NCBI GenBank assembly: GCA_963831645.1
Contig: CAWHQZ010000013.1
Location: 310,001 to 374,000 of the forward strand
Origin: CAWHQZ01 sp963831645
Lineage (GTDB): Bacteria > Pseudomonadota > Alphaproteobacteria > Rhizobiales > Aestuariivirgaceae
Length of the DNA stretch: 64,000 nucleotides
Direction of reading: 5' to 3'
Shown here: one piece after another, positions 63,811 to 64,000 of the stretch
Layout: each line of letters starts with the position of its first letter
Position numbering within the stretch: position 1 is the stretch's first letter
Made by a program: the position numbers and the translations under genes
The notes under the pieces: model-generated
Databases searched by the model: none
Told to the model about the DNA's origin: nothing
Seen by the model: the letters and a program-made list of their open reading frames with translations, nothing else

Positions 63811-64000
63811 TTACTTCTTGCGATTGAGAAAGAAAAAGACCGTCACCAGCAATACCGACAGCAGAAAGAAGATCGCCGAAACCGCGTTCACCTCGGGCGA
63901 CATGGTGCGCCTGAGCTGGCCCAGCATGTAGGTCGGCAGCGTTTCCTTGCCCGCCGACTTTATGTGATCGGTGATGACCACGTCATCCAGGGATATGACG
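63811..64000 (-). CDS. Polyamine ABC transporter permease (PotC/PotI type), C-terminal end
   Basis: Only the last ~62 codons are in the window; the gene runs off the right edge. It reads SLDDVVITDHIKSAGKETLP, TYMLGQLRRTMSPEVNAVSA, then a final membrane helix IFFLLSVLLVTVFFFL and RKK before TAA (63811-63813). The SLDDxVI..F motif and the closing helix match PotC/PotI permeases. It precedes the substrate-binding gene in the same transcript, 33 bp away. Confidence 0.9.
   Translation of the reverse strand, partial: VISLDDVVITDHIKSAGKETLPTYMLGQLRRTMSPEVNAVSAIFFLLSVLLVTVFFFLNRKK

Noticed and set aside
1..64000. tRNA or rRNA genes, a prophage or conjugative element
   Set aside because: No tRNA-like cloverleaf, rRNA sequence, integrase, capsid or conjugation gene was noticed on either strand; the island-like blocks lack their own recombinase.

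Overview
The window looks like a GC-rich chromosome segment of an alphaproteobacterium, most likely Hyphomicrobiales (Rhizobiales). The evidence is the rhizobial-type rhamnose genes (RhaI-type isomerase, two-domain RhaD aldolase/dehydrogenase, RhaK-like FGGY kinase), the xylB-xylA pair, the preT-preA pyrimidine reductase pair, and many four-base ATGA operon overlaps. No rRNA, tRNA, CRISPR array or replication origin was seen. Most genes are for uptake and breakdown of sugars, nucleosides, pyrimidines and polyamines.

Layout. 0-2.2 kb: the end of a fumarylacetoacetate-hydrolase-family gene, then an AbiE-type toxin-antitoxin operon with a 13+3+13 bp perfect palindrome as likely operator. 2.2-7.7 kb: a urea-carboxylase-associated (DUF1989) protein, an ABC exporter, xylB and xylA, and a 121-bp MITE-like repeat. 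7.7-17.4 kb: rhamnose catabolism (rhaI, rhaD, a sugar ABC transporter, divergent rhaK-like kinase). 17.5-20.6 kb: a DUF4411/ImmA-IrrE two-gene module set between a complete kinase gene and a second 3' kinase fragment, the latter fused to a Mur-ligase tail and bracketed by a ~160-bp direct repeat. 20.5-25.3 kb: a second complete sugar ABC transporter. 25.5-28.4 kb: preT-preA with many single-base frame breaks. 28.4-32.2 kb: a secreted metzincin protease and a partner gene, bracketed by a second copy of the preA 3' end. 32.3-33.9 kb: gene debris (a DyP-SDR chimeric fragment and a transposase remnant). 33.9-37.8 kb: two exported proteins, one tandemly duplicated, and a DyP-type peroxidase. 37.9-47.3 kb: a one-strand nucleoside uptake and salvage operon (BMP receptor, nupABC-type transporter, cdd, punA, deoC, deoA, deoB). 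47.4-57.9 kb: PfkB kinase, MazEF-type pair, housekeeping genes, HU, ribokinase, nucleoside hydrolase, amino-acid oxidase, RlpA. 58-64 kb: a polyamine-type cluster (HDAC-family amidohydrolase, FMN/FAD oxidoreductase, amidase, PotD- and PotC-like transporter parts).

Metabolic logic. Pentoses and deoxyhexoses enter through ABC systems, are isomerised and phosphorylated, and reach central metabolism. Nucleosides are imported, deaminated or phosphorolysed, and their (deoxy)ribose-1-phosphate goes through DeoB and DeoC; ribokinase, the nucleoside hydrolase and PreTA extend this.

Two cautions matter. First, about 0-47 kb carries many single-nucleotide frame breaks, densest at 9-11 kb and 25.9-28.1 kb, mostly without accompanying stop codons; consensus error is more likely than gene decay there. 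Second, three separate loci show duplicated gene segments, two of them bracketing unrelated cargo. This recurring arrangement, and the exported-protein/DyP module, are the parts most worth a second look.
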